From Chionoecetes opilio (taxonomy: Eukaryota > Arthropoda > Malacostraca > Decapoda > Majidae): 64,000 bases of DNA. Below the pieces are notes generated by a model, which searched no databases, was not told where the DNA came from, and saw only the letters and a program-made list of their open reading frames with translations. The translations under genes were made by a program, and so were the position numbers. Location of the stretch: assembly GCA_016584305.1 (NCBI GenBank), contig JACEEZ010006466.1, positions 491,001-555,000 on the forward strand, given 5' to 3'. Positions 63,919-64,000 of this stretch are shown here, piece by piece. Position 1 is the stretch's first letter. The number at the start of each line of letters is the position of its first letter.

Positions 63919-64000
63919 GCGACAGTCAATCCAGCAGTCGTGGAGGGAGCCGTCCCCAGTCCCGAGGCCCAGGGTCCCGCCCCGGTTCTCGGCCTCCAAG
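63919..64000 (+). CDS. shot: Spectraplakin exon, GSR-repeat region of C-terminal tail, 3' incomplete
   Basis: The acceptor is TTTCTCCAG. Two bases complete Gly, then GDSQSSSRGGSRPQSR and GPGSRPGSRPP follow to the window end. Gly-Ser-Arg repeats here match the GSR region of spectraplakin tails, which binds microtubules. The stop codon and any tail SxIP motif lie beyond the window. Confidence 0.88.

Overview
The window is animal (eukaryotic) genomic DNA and lies almost entirely inside one very large gene on the + strand, a spectraplakin (the arthropod short stop/kakapo gene, orthologous to vertebrate MACF1 and dystonin). Both ends of the gene lie outside the window. I joined 27 exons by hand. 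Each has AG/GT boundaries, and the reading frame stays open across every junction, giving about 5,600 codons. The very dense (GA/CT)n, (CA/GT)n and (TA)n microsatellites, with tRNA-derived SINEs and arthropod-style domain order, suggest a decapod crustacean such as a shrimp or crab. That assignment is inference.

Layout. 1-5401 is the 3' part of a giant intronless exon of plectin/plakin repeats. 6469-7915 holds the first spectrin-repeat exons. Two huge introns (7916-17131 and 20042-36061) carry most of the microsatellites and transposon debris, with two small exons between them (17132-17225 and 19935-20041). 36062-38775 has small rod exons and a Ser/Arg/Pro linker. 39056-44412 is a second giant exon of about 16 spectrin repeats, followed by more rod exons to 49201. 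49938-52754 is a run of four small exons, all phase 2-2, that each encode a related Ser/Pro-Arg-Glu motif. 54240-56053 encodes the linker, the EF-hand pair and the GAS2 (microtubule-binding) domain. 60064-64000 encodes the start of the Ser/Arg/Gly-rich C-terminal tail.

The protein would link actin (N-terminal domains upstream, not seen here) to microtubules (EF-hand, GAS2 and tail, seen here) through a long spectrin rod. The plakin-repeat exon probably defines a special long isoform.

The non-coding part holds several recognisable elements. There is a Tigger/pogo-like element with intact TIRs and a TA duplication, with an empty-site paralogue next to it, and a second, truncated copy that folds into a 700-bp palindrome. 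There are three copies of a TTAA-flanked piggyBac-like MITE. A SINE shares its 3' end with a LINE fossil 1.5 kb away. There is also a 330-bp foldback element, a 32-bp satellite with block structure and several minisatellites. The observations I rate highest are the cassette-like exon array at 49938-52754, possible cassette exons at 38638 and 58092, and a candidate internal first exon at 12292.
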